From positions 5,704,001 through 5,768,000 of the forward strand of contig NZ_CP146022.1 of NCBI RefSeq assembly GCF_036967205.1: a DNA stretch of 64,000 nt. Reading direction: 5' to 3'. The notes under the pieces are model-generated. The model was not told the DNA's origin and ran no database searches. It was given only the letters and a program-made list of their open reading frames with translations. A program made the position numbers and the translations under genes. This document shows positions 17,898 through 26,897 of this stretch, one piece after another. Source of the stretch: Streptomyces sp. Q6 (GTDB taxonomy: Bacteria > Actinomycetota > Actinomycetes > Streptomycetales > Streptomycetaceae). Within the stretch, counting starts at the first letter, position 1; each line of letters starts with the position of its first letter.

Positions 17898-18623
17898 TCA
17901 CAGCAGGTGCGCCGCCTCGCCCACCACCGGCAGCACCCGGCGTGCCAGCTCGCCGACCGGCCCGTCCGGGGTCTCCAGGGCGAGGGCCTGCCGGACGACG
18001 TCCGCGGTCTGGGGGTCGCGGGCCGCCGTCGCCGTGAGGACCGCCATGAACTGGTCGACGAGGCCGTCGCGGAGTTCGTCCAGCGGGGGTTGCTTGTCCT
18101 CGTCGAGCCAGATCAGGGACGCCGCCTCGACGGCCGTGATCCACATGCGGACGGTCATGCGCAGCCGCGGTCCTGGTTCGGCGGCGGCCAGGTGGCTGAG
18201 GATGTGCTCGGCCGCCGCCCGGCGCACGCCGTCCACGATCGCCGTCGTACGGGACGTCTCGACGACGCTGCCGCCTTGCAGGAGCGCGGCGAACCCCATG
18301 TCGTGCTCGTCGACGAAGGCCAGGTAGCGGTCGAGCGCGCGGGTCAGTCGCGAGGTGAGGGAGCCCTCGGGCGGCTCCGCGAAGCACTGTTCGAGGACAT
18401 CCGCGGCGGAGCGCAGCGCGGCCTCGTACAACTGCTGCTTGCCGCCGGGGAAGTAGCGGTAGACCAGCGGCCGCGAGACACCGGCGGCCTCCGCGACGTC
18501 GTCGAGCGAGACCTCCTCCGGCGCCCGGTGCGCGAACAGCGACAGGGCCGCTTCGAGGAGCTGCGCCCGCCGCTCCTCCACGCTGAGCCGTCGGTAGGCG
18601 GGCGTGCCGGTTGCCGAGGTCAT
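17898..18623 (-). CDS. TetR family transcriptional regulator
   Basis: 241 residues. The N-terminal HTH is EERRAQLLEAALSLFAHRAPEEVSLDDVAEAAGVSRPLVYRYFPGGKQQLYEAAL, a textbook TetR DNA-binding domain, followed by an all-helical ligand domain. The ATG at 18623 follows a stretch that would be an unlikely extension (21 residues). It lies 35 bp downstream of the AurF-like gene in the same direction, so the two may be cotranscribed and the regulator may control the divergent diiron pair. Confidence 0.88.
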   Translation of the reverse strand: MTSATGTPAYRRLSVEERRAQLLEAALSLFAHRAPEEVSLDDVAEAAGVSRPLVYRYFPGGKQQLYEAALRSAADVLEQCFAEPPEGSLTSRLTRALDRYLAFVDEHDMGFAALLQGGSVVETSRTTAIVDGVRRAAAEHILSHLAAAEPGPRLRMTVRMWITAVEAASLIWLDEDKQPPLDELRDGLVDQFMAVLTATAARDPQTADVVRQALALETPDGPVGELARRVLPVVGEAAHLL

Positions 18624-18658
18624 GCCCGGAAGCGTAACCGGCACGCCCACCGGCGTCG

Positions 18659-19597
18659 TCAGGCCAGCAGTCCCGACGACTGCCACAGCTTGCGGCCCAC
18701 GCCGCGCAGGACGCCGATGTCGTCCAGGAAGTCGGTGAGGCGCTTCGCCCCGGTCTGCATGATCTCGCGGCGGTGGCCGGACGCCTTGACCTCGGCCATG
18801 GCCTGCCGCTTGTCGAGGCCGACGTTCGTGTAGACGTCGGGGTTGATGAAGGCCACCGAGAAGACGCGGGCGAACTCGCCGGAGGTGATGCGGGTGAACT
18901 CCTGGCTCCAGCGGGGCGCCGTCACCATCTGGCGCCGCAACTCCTCACGGGCGTACCGGACATGGCGCGCCTCCTCGACGACGTGGATGCGGGTCACGCC
19001 GCGCACCAGCGTCTGGACGCGCTCGTCCGGGAAGGTCAGGCGCTGCATCCAGTCGAGGATCTCCTCGCCGAGCAGCGTCGCCGTGAAGGAGCCCGGCGTC
19101 GTGGAGATGGTCTTGAAGAGGCGGCCCAGGTTGTGGTGGACGGGCGCCACCGGATAGTGCGGGGTCTCGCCGCGCGTGATCAGGCGCGCGAACATCTTCG
19201 AGTGCCGGCACTCGTCCTCGATCTCCGTGAGGGCGTACCGGACGTGCGCGCTCGTCGCCGCCTTGTCGTAGACGTGGCGCACGAGCAGCTGCATCAGGAT
19301 CAGTTCGAACCAGATGCCGAGGGACGCGAGCGCCGCCGCCTCGTGGCGGGAGAGGTCGATGCGCTGCTCCTCGCTCATCTTCTTCCAGAGCGGAGTGCCG
19401 TACAGGGACACGAGCTCCGGCGGCCAGAACCATTTGCCGTCCTCGAACGGCGCGTCCCAGTCCAGCTCCTTGTCCGGGTCGAAGGAGTGCTTGGCGGAAG
19501 AGTCGAGCAGCCGCTCGGCCACCTGCTCCCGGTCCTTGAGCAGACCGAGCGCGTCCCGCAGCCCCTCCAGGGCGTCGGCTTCCGTCATGGTCGTCAT
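18659..19597 (-). CDS. AurF-like diiron oxygenase
   Basis: 312 residues. Two carboxylate/His metal-binding segments are visible, EIEDECRHSKMF and HVVEEARHVRYAREE, in the spacing of the AurF (p-aminobenzoate N-oxygenase) diiron family. Members oxidise aryl-amines or other small substrates using O2. It starts at the first of two close ATGs with GGGGACAG upstream. It is divergent from a second diiron protein and followed by TetR, so the three form a compact regulated unit. No obvious biosynthetic genes adjoin it. Confidence 0.8.
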   Translation of the reverse strand: MTTMTEADALEGLRDALGLLKDREQVAERLLDSSAKHSFDPDKELDWDAPFEDGKWFWPPELVSLYGTPLWKKMSEEQRIDLSRHEAAALASLGIWFELILMQLLVRHVYDKAATSAHVRYALTEIEDECRHSKMFARLITRGETPHYPVAPVHHNLGRLFKTISTTPGSFTATLLGEEILDWMQRLTFPDERVQTLVRGVTRIHVVEEARHVRYAREELRRQMVTAPRWSQEFTRITSGEFARVFSVAFINPDVYTNVGLDKRQAMAEVKASGHRREIMQTGAKRLTDFLDDIGVLRGVGRKLWQSSGLLA

Positions 19598-19647
19598 TGG
19601 CTGTCCCCAGTCTCTGGTTACCGGCGGTCACGCTTGTCTTCCGTCTT

Positions 19648-19676
19648 ATGAGACTGCTTGTCAGCAAGGGCGTCAA
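19648..19676 (-). promoter_or_regulatory. Candidate promoter of the AurF-like gene with an adjacent inverted repeat
   Basis: On the minus strand TTGACG (19676-19671) and TCTCAT (19653-19648) are 17 bp apart, about 50 bp before the ATG. The spacer contains CTTGCTGACAAG, whose outer CTTG/CAAG are inverted, and GTCTTATGAGAC (+ strand) has GTCT/AGAC arms across the -10. These are plausible TetR contacts. Confidence 0.45.
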
Positions 19677-19730
19677 TCCCTTGTGCGCGACTTGTTGACC
19701 CCGCGTCTACCAACGTGTGAGCCTGCCGGT

Positions 19731-20837
19731 ATGGCGACGCATGAGCTGTACACCAGGGCACCGGACGAGCCCAACTGGCAGGTACCGTCAGCCAGTTCGG
19801 CCCGCTTCAGCTGGGAATACGACGACGGACGCGACCGTCTCCTGGCCCTCTACCAGAAGGGCAAGGACAAGCAGTGGGACGGCGCCAAGCGCATCGACTG
19901 GGATCTGGAGGTCGATCCGTACGACCCCCTCGGCACCCCCGACGAGGCGATGTCCCTGTACGGCACGCCCCACTGGGCGAAGATGACCGACAAGGACAAG
20001 GGGGAGCTGCGCAAGCACTACGCCTCCTGGCAGTTCAGCCAGTTCCTCCACGGTGAGCAGGGCGCGATGGTCTGCGCGGCCCGGATCGTGGAGTCCGTGC
20101 CGGACCTGGACGCCAAGTTCTACTCCGCCACCCAGACCATGGACGAGGCCCGGCACGCCGAGATCTACGGCCGCTTCCTGCACGAGAAGATCGGGCTGCT
20201 CTACCCGATCAACGACAACCTCCAGGCGCTGCTCGGCGACACCCTGCGCGACTCCCGCTGGGACATGCCCTACCTCGGCATGCAGGTCCTCATCGAAGGA
20301 CTCGCGCTCGCCGCGTTCGGCATGATCCGCGACACCACCGACAAGCCGCTGCCCCGGCAGATCCTGGCCTACATCATGCAGGACGAGGCCCGGCACGTGG
20401 CCTTCGGGCGGATGGCGCTGCGCGACTACTACAAGCAGCTCACCGACGCCGAGCTCCGCGAACGCGAGGAGTTCGTCATCGAGGGCTGCTACCTGATGCG
20501 CGACCGGCTGCGCGGCGTGGAGGTCCTGGAGGACTTCGGCATCCCCAAGGCACAGGCCGACGAGTACACGGAGCAGTCCGAGTTCCTGGCCCTGTTCCGG
20601 CAGTTGCTGTTCAGCCGGATCGTGCCGTGCGTCAAGGACATCGGCCTGTGGGGCAAGCGGCTCCAGCAGGCGTACGTCGACATGGGCGTCTTCGAGATGG
20701 GCGACTCCAACCTCGACCTGCTGATGGCGCAGGACGAGGAGATCGCCGAGAAGCTCGACGCCGAGCGGTTCGCGGCGGAGGAGCACGAGCGGGTCGCCGA
20801 GGTCGACGCGGCGATCCGGGCGGGCACCACCGGCTGA
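19731..20837 (+). CDS. Ferritin-like diiron domain protein
   Basis: 368 residues. The ferritin-like metal motifs are FLHGEQGAM, TQTMDEARHAEIYGRF, VLIEGLALAAFG and IMQDEARHVAFGRMAL, i.e. paired Glu and ExxH ligands like those in class I ribonucleotide reductase small subunits and diiron oxygenases. It is divergent from the AurF-like gene. The ATG at 19731 lacks a clear ribosome site but the homologous part begins near it. Catalytic role unknown; a partner oxidase or N-oxygenase-type reaction is possible. Confidence 0.82.
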   Translation: MATHELYTRAPDEPNWQVPSASSARFSWEYDDGRDRLLALYQKGKDKQWDGAKRIDWDLEVDPYDPLGTPDEAMSLYGTPHWAKMTDKDKGELRKHYASWQFSQFLHGEQGAMVCAARIVESVPDLDAKFYSATQTMDEARHAEIYGRFLHEKIGLLYPINDNLQALLGDTLRDSRWDMPYLGMQVLIEGLALAAFGMIRDTTDKPLPRQILAYIMQDEARHVAFGRMALRDYYKQLTDAELREREEFVIEGCYLMRDRLRGVEVLEDFGIPKAQADEYTEQSEFLALFRQLLFSRIVPCVKDIGLWGKRLQQAYVDMGVFEMGDSNLDLLMAQDEEIAEKLDAERFAAEEHERVAEVDAAIRAGTTG

Positions 20838-20862
20838 CCCGGGCGGGGCGGCGCCCATGCAG

Positions 20863-20868
20863 TAGCGT
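20863..20868 (+). promoter_or_regulatory. Candidate -10 box for a leaderless transcript
   Basis: TAGCGT ends 7 nt before the GTG at 20876, and no ribosome site precedes that start. This is the spacing seen for leaderless Streptomyces mRNAs. No strong -35 was found. Confidence 0.4.
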
Positions 20869-20875
20869 TCCCGAC

Positions 20876-21760
20876 GTGTCCACGCCACCGCCGCCCCAGC
20901 CCGGCCCGTACGAGCAGCAGCCGCAGCCCTACGGTGCCCCGCAGCCCCACGGCGCCCCGCAGTCCTACGGCGCCCCGCAGCCGCAGCCTCCGTATTACGG
21001 CCAACAGCCCGGCCCCTACGGCGGGCCGCCCGCCTACCCGGGCTTCCCGCAGCAGGGCGGTGCGCCGTACCCCGCGCCGTGGGGTGCTCCGCCGCCGCCC
21101 AAGAAGCGGACCGGGCTCATCATCGGCATCGTCGCCGGCGTCGTGGGCGTGGTCGTCGTCGGGATCGGCGCGCTCGCGTTCATCGGGTCGCGGGTCGAGG
21201 GATCGTTCCCCGAGGCCGAGTACCAGCTGGCGCTGCCGCAGAAGCTCCTCGACGGGAAGTACGAGCTCGCCGACGACATGTCGGACGGCCCGGAGGGGCA
21301 GCAGATCGAGGACGAGGCCGACGGCGCCTGGAACGCCAAGGACGCCACGGCCGTCGTCGCCCAGTACGCCCCCGACGGCGACGCGGGCAAGGGCGTCCTC
21401 GTCGTCTCCGGGATGTACGGCCGCTTCAAGGACACCGACGACTCCCGCGACAACATGATGAAGGGCGCCGCGAAGTCCGACGGCGCGAAGGTCGTCGTCG
21501 CGCCGCGCGACTTCCACCCGGCCGGTGCCGACACCACGATCACCTGCGAGGTGCTCACCAAGAACCAGGCGGGCACCGAGCTCACCATGGCGATGTGCGC
21601 CTGGGTCGACGACAACACCGGCGCCTCCGTCGGCGAGATCGACGCGGCGAACCTCAGCCCCGACCCGCAGGACATCGACCTGGAGGCGGCCGCCGAGACG
21701 GCCGCCAAGGTCCGCGCGGAACTCAGGAAGCCGGTGGGCCGAACGTCTTCCGCAGGGTGA
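20876..21760 (+). CDS. Membrane-anchored protein with Pro/Gln/Tyr-rich cytoplasmic N-terminus
   Basis: 294 residues. The first ~75 residues are low complexity, rich in P, Q, Y and G, with the repeated unit YGAPQP. A single TM helix follows (GLIIGIVAGVVGVVVVGIGALAFIG), then an extracytoplasmic domain of about 190 residues (EAEYQLALPQKLLDGKYELADD...). This architecture is common in Streptomyces proteins of unknown function. No catalytic motif is seen. Its 3' end overlaps the convergent DUF3291 gene by 38 bp. Confidence 0.75.
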   Translation: MSTPPPPQPGPYEQQPQPYGAPQPHGAPQSYGAPQPQPPYYGQQPGPYGGPPAYPGFPQQGGAPYPAPWGAPPPPKKRTGLIIGIVAGVVGVVVVGIGALAFIGSRVEGSFPEAEYQLALPQKLLDGKYELADDMSDGPEGQQIEDEADGAWNAKDATAVVAQYAPDGDAGKGVLVVSGMYGRFKDTDDSRDNMMKGAAKSDGAKVVVAPRDFHPAGADTTITCEVLTKNQAGTELTMAMCAWVDDNTGASVGEIDAANLSPDPQDIDLEAAAETAAKVRAELRKPVGRTSSAG

Positions 21761-22175
21761 AGGCGTGGTCGGTGGGGCCGTGCTCACGCAGCCGCGTGAG
21801 CCGGTCCTCCGCCTCCCGGACCGTGGGCCGGTGCCCGGCGGGCACCCACCACAGGGCCGTCACCGCCTCGCTCAGCCGCTCGAAGAACTCCCGTCTGCGG
21901 GCGAGGAGTTCACGGTGCGTGCCCTGGTACATGAACGCCTTCAGCGCCTCCGTGTCGCGCCACACCGACATGTTCACCAGCAGCCACTCGTCGCCGTAGA
22001 TCCGGAAGTCGGTCGCGTCGCCCGACTCGTCCTGGAGCCGCCACACGAAGCCGTCCGCCGCGTCGGCGACCGCGTTCACCGGCTCCAGATTGTTCGTGAA
22101 GTCCTTCATCTCCGGGGTGTCGAGCGGCGCCCGGAGGCGGCCTATGTTCACCTGCGCGAGTTCGTACGTCGTCAT
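21723..22175 (-). CDS. DUF3291 family protein
   Basis: 150 residues matching DUF3291 (alpha/beta-barrel monooxygenase-like fold): YELAQVNIGRLRAPLDTPEMKDF, DGFVWRLQDESGDAT, LLVNMSVWRDTEALKAFMYQGTHRELLARRREFF. It is a soluble cytoplasmic protein with no established function. The ATG at 22175 opens a complete domain. Confidence 0.78.
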   Translation of the reverse strand: MTTYELAQVNIGRLRAPLDTPEMKDFTNNLEPVNAVADAADGFVWRLQDESGDATDFRIYGDEWLLVNMSVWRDTEALKAFMYQGTHRELLARRREFFERLSEAVTALWWVPAGHRPTVREAEDRLTRLREHGPTDHAFTLRKTFGPPAS

Positions 22176-22250
22176 GATCGCGACGGTACGGGGCGGGCGG
22201 GGGCGCGCACAGGGCCACTCCGCGGAGTGGGACGGGGGCCACTTCCCGCC

Positions 22251-23723
22251 CTACGAGTCCGAGGAGTTGAGGACCGCCTCCATCACGGCGCGGGCGATCG
22301 GCGCCGCGCTGCCGCCGCCGCTGATGTCGTCCCGGTCCGCGGAGGCGTCCTCCACCACGACGGCCACCGCGACCTGCGGCTGCGAGGCGTCGTCCGCCTG
22401 CGCGTAGGAGATGAACCAGGCGTACGGGATGCCCTCGTTGTTCACGCCGTTCTGCGCGGTGCCGGTCTTGCCGCCGACCGTCGCGCCGGAGATCCGCGCG
22501 TTGGTGCCCGTGCCCTTCTCGACCACGTTCACCATCATCTGCTGCAACTGGGTCGCCGTGTAGGGGGACATGGCCTGCTTGTAGGTCTTGTCCCCGGTGG
22601 ACGAGACCGTGGTGCCGTCGTTCGTCGTCGTCCTGTCGACCAGGTGCGGCGACATCAGCGTCCCGCCGTTGGCCACGGCCGCCGCGACCATCGCCATCTG
22701 GAGCGGCGTGGCCGCCGTGTCGTACTGGCCGATCGAGGAGAGCGCCAGCTGCGACTTGTTCATGTCGGTGTCGAAGTTCGACTTGGCGGCGGTCATCGGC
22801 ACCCTGATGCCGGTGTCGTTGAAGCCGAAGTTCTCCGACATCTTCACCATGTCGGAGAGCCCCACCTGTACGCCGAGGTTGGCGAAGACGGTGTTGCAGG
22901 AGACCTGGAGCGCGTATTCGAGCGTCGCGTCCTCGCAGGCCGCCGACGCGGACTCGTTCGTCAGCTGTGTCGTCGTACCGGGCAGCGTGTACGGGGACGG
23001 GGTGTCGGTCGGCGTGCTGATGCCGTTCACGACGTTGTTCTCCAGGACCGCGGCGGCCGTGACGACCTTGAACGTCGAACCCGGCGGATACGTCTGCCGG
23101 ATCGCCCGGTTGAGCATCGGCTGGTCGGACGAGGCGTTCAGCCGTGACCACGCGTTCGTCGTGGAGCTGCCGGTCCCCGCGATGTCCCCCGGGTCGTACG
23201 AGGGGGTGGAGACCAGCGCCAGGATCTTCCCCGACGACGGATCGATCGCCGCGACCGCGCCCTTCTTGCCGCCGAGCCCGGAGTACGCGGCCTGCTGCGC
23301 GCTCGCGTCGATCGTGGTCACCACGTTGCCGCCGGGCTCCTGCGTCCGCGAGATCTCGTCCCAGAACGGGATCGGCGAGAGCATCGGATCGGTGCCGGAG
23401 AGGATGTCGTCCTCGGCGCTCTCCACGAACGTCGTCCCGTACGTCTGCGAGGCGTACCCGGTGACGGGGGAGTAGAGCGGCCCGTTCTTGTACGTGCGCT
23501 CGTAGCGCAGCGACTCCCCGGTGTCCTTCGATCCGGTGACCGGCTTGCCCTGGACGAGGATGTCGCCGCGCGGCTGGTCGTAGCGCTGGATGGTGGAGCG
23601 GCGGTTGGCCGCGTTGTCGTCGAGCGACTCGGCCTGGAAGACCTGGACGCGGGCCGCGTTGAGCAGCAGCGCGACCAGCAGGACCAGGCAGAAGACCGAG
23701 GCGCGGCGGATGTACTTGGTCAC
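22251..23723 (-). CDS. Penicillin-binding protein 2 (transpeptidase), PbpA-like
   Basis: 490 residues. N-terminal membrane anchor (VFCLVLLVALLLNAARVQVFQ), a short PBP dimer/pedestal region, and a transpeptidase domain with the active-site motif STFK in PPGSTFKVVT, SCN in LQVSCNTVFAN and KTG in GGKTGTAQN. It crosslinks peptidoglycan outside the membrane. The GTG start overlaps the FtsW-like stop (GTGA), so the SEDS glycosyltransferase and PBP are translationally coupled, as expected for a SEDS-bPBP pair. Shorter than FtsI and without a PASTA tail. Confidence 0.93.
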   Translation of the reverse strand: MTKYIRRASVFCLVLLVALLLNAARVQVFQAESLDDNAANRRSTIQRYDQPRGDILVQGKPVTGSKDTGESLRYERTYKNGPLYSPVTGYASQTYGTTFVESAEDDILSGTDPMLSPIPFWDEISRTQEPGGNVVTTIDASAQQAAYSGLGGKKGAVAAIDPSSGKILALVSTPSYDPGDIAGTGSSTTNAWSRLNASSDQPMLNRAIRQTYPPGSTFKVVTAAAVLENNVVNGISTPTDTPSPYTLPGTTTQLTNESASAACEDATLEYALQVSCNTVFANLGVQVGLSDMVKMSENFGFNDTGIRVPMTAAKSNFDTDMNKSQLALSSIGQYDTAATPLQMAMVAAAVANGGTLMSPHLVDRTTTNDGTTVSSTGDKTYKQAMSPYTATQLQQMMVNVVEKGTGTNARISGATVGGKTGTAQNGVNNEGIPYAWFISYAQADDASQPQVAVAVVVEDASADRDDISGGGSAAPIARAVMEAVLNSSDS

Positions 23724-25105
23724 TTGGCGCCCTCCGCCGGGTTCATGGGGGCCGCGGACAGCAGCCCGCCGCGTGCCTGGTCGCTGACCCGGATCAGGAT
23801 CGCGACGATGATCCAGTTGGTGACGAGGGACGAGCCGCCCTGCGCGAGGAACGGCATCGCCATGCCGGTCAGCGGGATCAGGCCCATCACGCCGCCCGCG
23901 ATCACGAAGACCTGGAGCGCGACGATCGAGGCGAGACCGATCGACAGGAGCCGCCCGAACGGGTCGCGCAGCGCGAGCCCCGCCCGGTAGCCCCGCTCCA
24001 CCAGCAGCGCGTACAGCAGGAAGATCGCGGTCAGTCCGACCAGGCCCAGCTCCTCGCCGGCGGTCGCCAGGATGAAGTCCGACTTGGCGGCGAAGCCGAT
24101 GAGGATCGAGTGGCCGAGCCCGAGCCCGGCGCCGAGCATGCCGCCCGCCGCGAACGCGAACAGCGACTGCGCGAGCTGGCTGGCGCCCTCACCCGCGTCG
24201 ATGGAGGCGAAGGGGTGCAGCCAGTCCTCGACGCGGCTGTGCACATGGGGTTCGAAGGAGGCGACGAGGACCGCGCCCGCCGCGGCGAGCACCAGCCCGA
24301 TCAGGATCCAGCTGCCGCGGCCCGTGGCCACGTACAGCATCACGATGAAGAGGCCGAAGAACAGCAGGGACGTACCGAGGTCGGTCTCCAGGACCAGGAC
24401 GCCCACGCTGATCAGCCAGATCGCGAGGATCGGCGCGAAGACGCGCATCGTCGGCAGCTGCAGTTTCCAGATCTTCTTGCCCGTGTATCTGAGGGCGTTG
24501 CGGTTCGCCGCCAGATAGCTGGCGAAGAAGATCGCGAGCAGGATCTTGGCGAACTCGCCGGGCTGGATGGAGAAGCCGCCGATGCGGATCCAGATCCGGG
24601 CGCCGTTCACGGCGGGGAAGAAGATCGGCAGGATCATCAGGATCAGCGCCGTGACGACCGACAGGTACGCGTAGCGCTGGAGCACGCGGTGGTCGCGCAG
24701 GAAGACCACGAACGCGATGAACAGACCCACGCCGAGCGTCGACCAGATCAGCTGGGTGGGGGCCGCCTCGTCGTTGGGGGTCTCCAGGTCGAGGCGGTAG
24801 ATGAGGACCAGGCCGAGGCCGTTGAGGAGCACGGCGATCGGCAGCAGCAGCGGATCCGCGTACGGGGCGCGGAACCGGACCGCGAGGTGGGCGAGGAGCG
24901 CGAGCACGCCGAGCCCGGCGCCGTAACCGGCGGCGCCGGGCGGGACGGAACCATTCTTCGCGAGCCCCACGTCGCAGTATCCGTAGACGCTGAGCAGGAC
25001 GGCCAGAACGATCAGGGCCAGTTCGGTGCCGCGCCTCTTCGGCACGCGGACCGCGGGTACCGAGGACGGTGCTGTTCTTCCCGTGGAGCCCGTTGATCCG
25101 GTCAT
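23720..25105 (-). CDS. FtsW/RodA/SpoVE (SEDS) family peptidoglycan glycosyltransferase
   Basis: 461 residues with about ten TM helices (for example LALIVLAVLLSVYGYC and VVTALILMILPIFFP). SEDS signatures include GARIWIRIGGFSIQPGEFAKI and the C-terminal GLIPLTGMAMPFLAQGGSSLVTNW. It polymerises glycan strands from lipid II together with the coupled PBP. Whether the pair serves division, elongation or sporulation cannot be told from sequence. Confidence 0.94.
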   Translation of the reverse strand: MTGSTGSTGRTAPSSVPAVRVPKRRGTELALIVLAVLLSVYGYCDVGLAKNGSVPPGAAGYGAGLGVLALLAHLAVRFRAPYADPLLLPIAVLLNGLGLVLIYRLDLETPNDEAAPTQLIWSTLGVGLFIAFVVFLRDHRVLQRYAYLSVVTALILMILPIFFPAVNGARIWIRIGGFSIQPGEFAKILLAIFFASYLAANRNALRYTGKKIWKLQLPTMRVFAPILAIWLISVGVLVLETDLGTSLLFFGLFIVMLYVATGRGSWILIGLVLAAAGAVLVASFEPHVHSRVEDWLHPFASIDAGEGASQLAQSLFAFAAGGMLGAGLGLGHSILIGFAAKSDFILATAGEELGLVGLTAIFLLYALLVERGYRAGLALRDPFGRLLSIGLASIVALQVFVIAGGVMGLIPLTGMAMPFLAQGGSSLVTNWIIVAILIRVSDQARGGLLSAAPMNPAEGAK

Positions 25106-25145
25106 GCCGGGAACGTAGCAAGCAAGTCCGCGATATCCGGTTATG

Positions 25146-25502
25146 TCAGCACCAGCGGGGCGCCGCGCCGATGTTGCTGATGTACTTCGCCGAACCCCAC
25201 GCCCAGGTGCCGTCGGTCAGCAGGTACCAGAGGTGGTTGCCCTCGACGTTGTCGCCGCCCGTCTTGCAGAAGATCGGGACGATCGCGTTGTACGGCTCGG
25301 TGCGGATCACGCGGCTGCCGCGCGTCGGGGCGTCCCGCAGCAGCAGCCCCGACTTGGCGGTGACGCGGCCCTTGTAGATCGGCGGGTGGTTGTTCGCGCC
25401 GTCGTCGGCGAGAGCGGGGGTCGCTGTCGCGGCGACTCCGAGGAACACCGTGGCGGCGGCGACGGCTATGCCGAGGCGGCTGGTGACGGTCCGTGCGCTC
25501 AT
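25146..25502 (-). CDS. Small secreted SH3-like protein
   Basis: 118 residues. Signal peptide (RLGIAVAAATVFLGVAATATPALAD) and one bacterial SH3-like domain (GRVTAKSGLLLRDAPTRGSRVIRTEPYNAIVPIFCKTGGDNVEGN, then WYLLTDGTWAWGSAKYISNI). Two Cys residues may form a disulfide. The ATG at 25502 has AGGAGG upstream. It likely binds cell wall or acts as a small extracellular factor; no catalytic motif. Confidence 0.82.
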   Translation of the reverse strand: MSARTVTSRLGIAVAAATVFLGVAATATPALADDGANNHPPIYKGRVTAKSGLLLRDAPTRGSRVIRTEPYNAIVPIFCKTGGDNVEGNHLWYLLTDGTWAWGSAKYISNIGAAPRWC

Positions 25503-25622
25503 GGAGGCCTCCTGAGGAGAGCTGGGTGCCGGGCCGGTACGGGCCCTGCCTCTCACCTAATGCGCCGGGCGGGGCATGCGCACGGCAGCGGGCTCCGCCA
25601 GGGTGACGGCGGTGACCTGGGG

Positions 25623-26897
25623 CTATCCCGGCCAGGCCACCGGCTCGTCGTACGGCAGCGTCAGCGTCGCCAGCGCTCCGCCGTCCTCGGGGGCCGAGAA
25701 CACGAGCCGGGCGCCCAGGACTTCGGCCTGCCCGAGCGCGATCGTCAGGCCGAGACCGTGGCCCTTCGCGCCGCCCTCGGTACGGAACCGCTGCGGGCCG
25801 TGCTCCACCAGGTACGCCGGATAGCCGTCGCCGTGGTCCCTGACCGTGATCACCGGACCGTTCACCGTGAGCACCACGGGCGGGCCGCCGTGCCGGTGGG
25901 CGTTGGCCACGAGATTGCCGAGGACCCGCTCCAGACGCCGCCGGTCGGTCATCACGCACACGTCCCGTACGACGACGACCTCGGTGACCGTGCCGGAGGC
26001 GCGCACCACCCGCTCGGCCACCGGGCCCAGCCAGTTCGCGTCCAGGTCGACGCGCTCGCTGCGCGCGTCCAGCCGGGAGATCTCCAGCAGGTCCTCGGTG
26101 AGCGTGCGCAGCGCGGCGACCCGGTCGCGGACCAGCTCGGTGGGGCGGCCCGGCGGCAGCAGCTCGGCCGCCGCGTGCAGACCGGTCAGCGGGGTGCGCA
26201 GCTCGTGCGCGACGTCCGCGGTGAAGCGCTGCTCGGTGAGGATCCGGGCCTGGAGCGAGGACGCCATGCTGTCCAGGGCGCCCGCCACCGCGGCGACCTC
26301 GTCCTGGTGGCGCGCGGGGTCCTTGGTCCGGGGGTCGTTGACCCGGGCGTCCAGCTCCCCGGCGCTGATCTTGCGCGCGACCCGGGCCGTCGTGTGCAGC
26401 CGCCGGGTCACACGGGTCACCGCGAACGCGCCGACCAGCAGCGTCGCCCCGATGGCGAGCACGGACGAGCCGAGGATCGCCTGGTCGAGGCCGTCGATGG
26501 TGCGCGAGCCCTGCGAGTAGTCGATCCGCACGGCGAGGGACCGGCCGCCCTCCGCCGGGCCCGCCGCCCACATCGTCGGCCGGGAGTCGTGGCGGCCGAC
26601 CTCGGTGCCGCGCCGCCCCTGCACCGCGAGCGCGTGCAGCGCGGCGGGCAGGTCCGGCGGATCGACGCCCGCGCCGGGCGGCAGCCGGCCCCCGGCCTCG
26701 TACCGCGCGGTCGCCTCGCCGAGCAGGGTCAGCGCCCGCTCGCGGGCCTGGCCCACCGTCTGGTTGGTGACCGAGACGTGCACGAGGATGCCGAGCAGCG
26801 CGGCCAGGGCGCAGCACATCACCGTGATGAACGCGGCCGCCTTCCAGGTCAGCGACGCGGTCCAGGACGGCAGCCGCGGCCGCTGCGCGGACGTCAT
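25623..26897 (-). CDS. Sensor histidine kinase without adjacent response regulator
   Basis: 424 residues. TM1 about 20-45 (AAAFITVMCCALAALLGILV), short extracytoplasmic domain, TM2 about 138-160, HAMP, then the phosphoacceptor His in FTADVAHELRTPLTGL and ATPase motifs NLVANAHRHGG, VRDHGDGYP and GHGLGLTIA. Complete and apparently active. The ATG overlaps the stop of the upstream lipoprotein gene (ATGA), so the two are cotranslated. No response regulator lies on either side, so its partner must be elsewhere. Confidence 0.9.
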   Translation of the reverse strand: MTSAQRPRLPSWTASLTWKAAAFITVMCCALAALLGILVHVSVTNQTVGQARERALTLLGEATARYEAGGRLPPGAGVDPPDLPAALHALAVQGRRGTEVGRHDSRPTMWAAGPAEGGRSLAVRIDYSQGSRTIDGLDQAILGSSVLAIGATLLVGAFAVTRVTRRLHTTARVARKISAGELDARVNDPRTKDPARHQDEVAAVAGALDSMASSLQARILTEQRFTADVAHELRTPLTGLHAAAELLPPGRPTELVRDRVAALRTLTEDLLEISRLDARSERVDLDANWLGPVAERVVRASGTVTEVVVVRDVCVMTDRRRLERVLGNLVANAHRHGGPPVVLTVNGPVITVRDHGDGYPAYLVEHGPQRFRTEGGAKGHGLGLTIALGQAEVLGARLVFSAPEDGGALATLTLPYDEPVAWPG

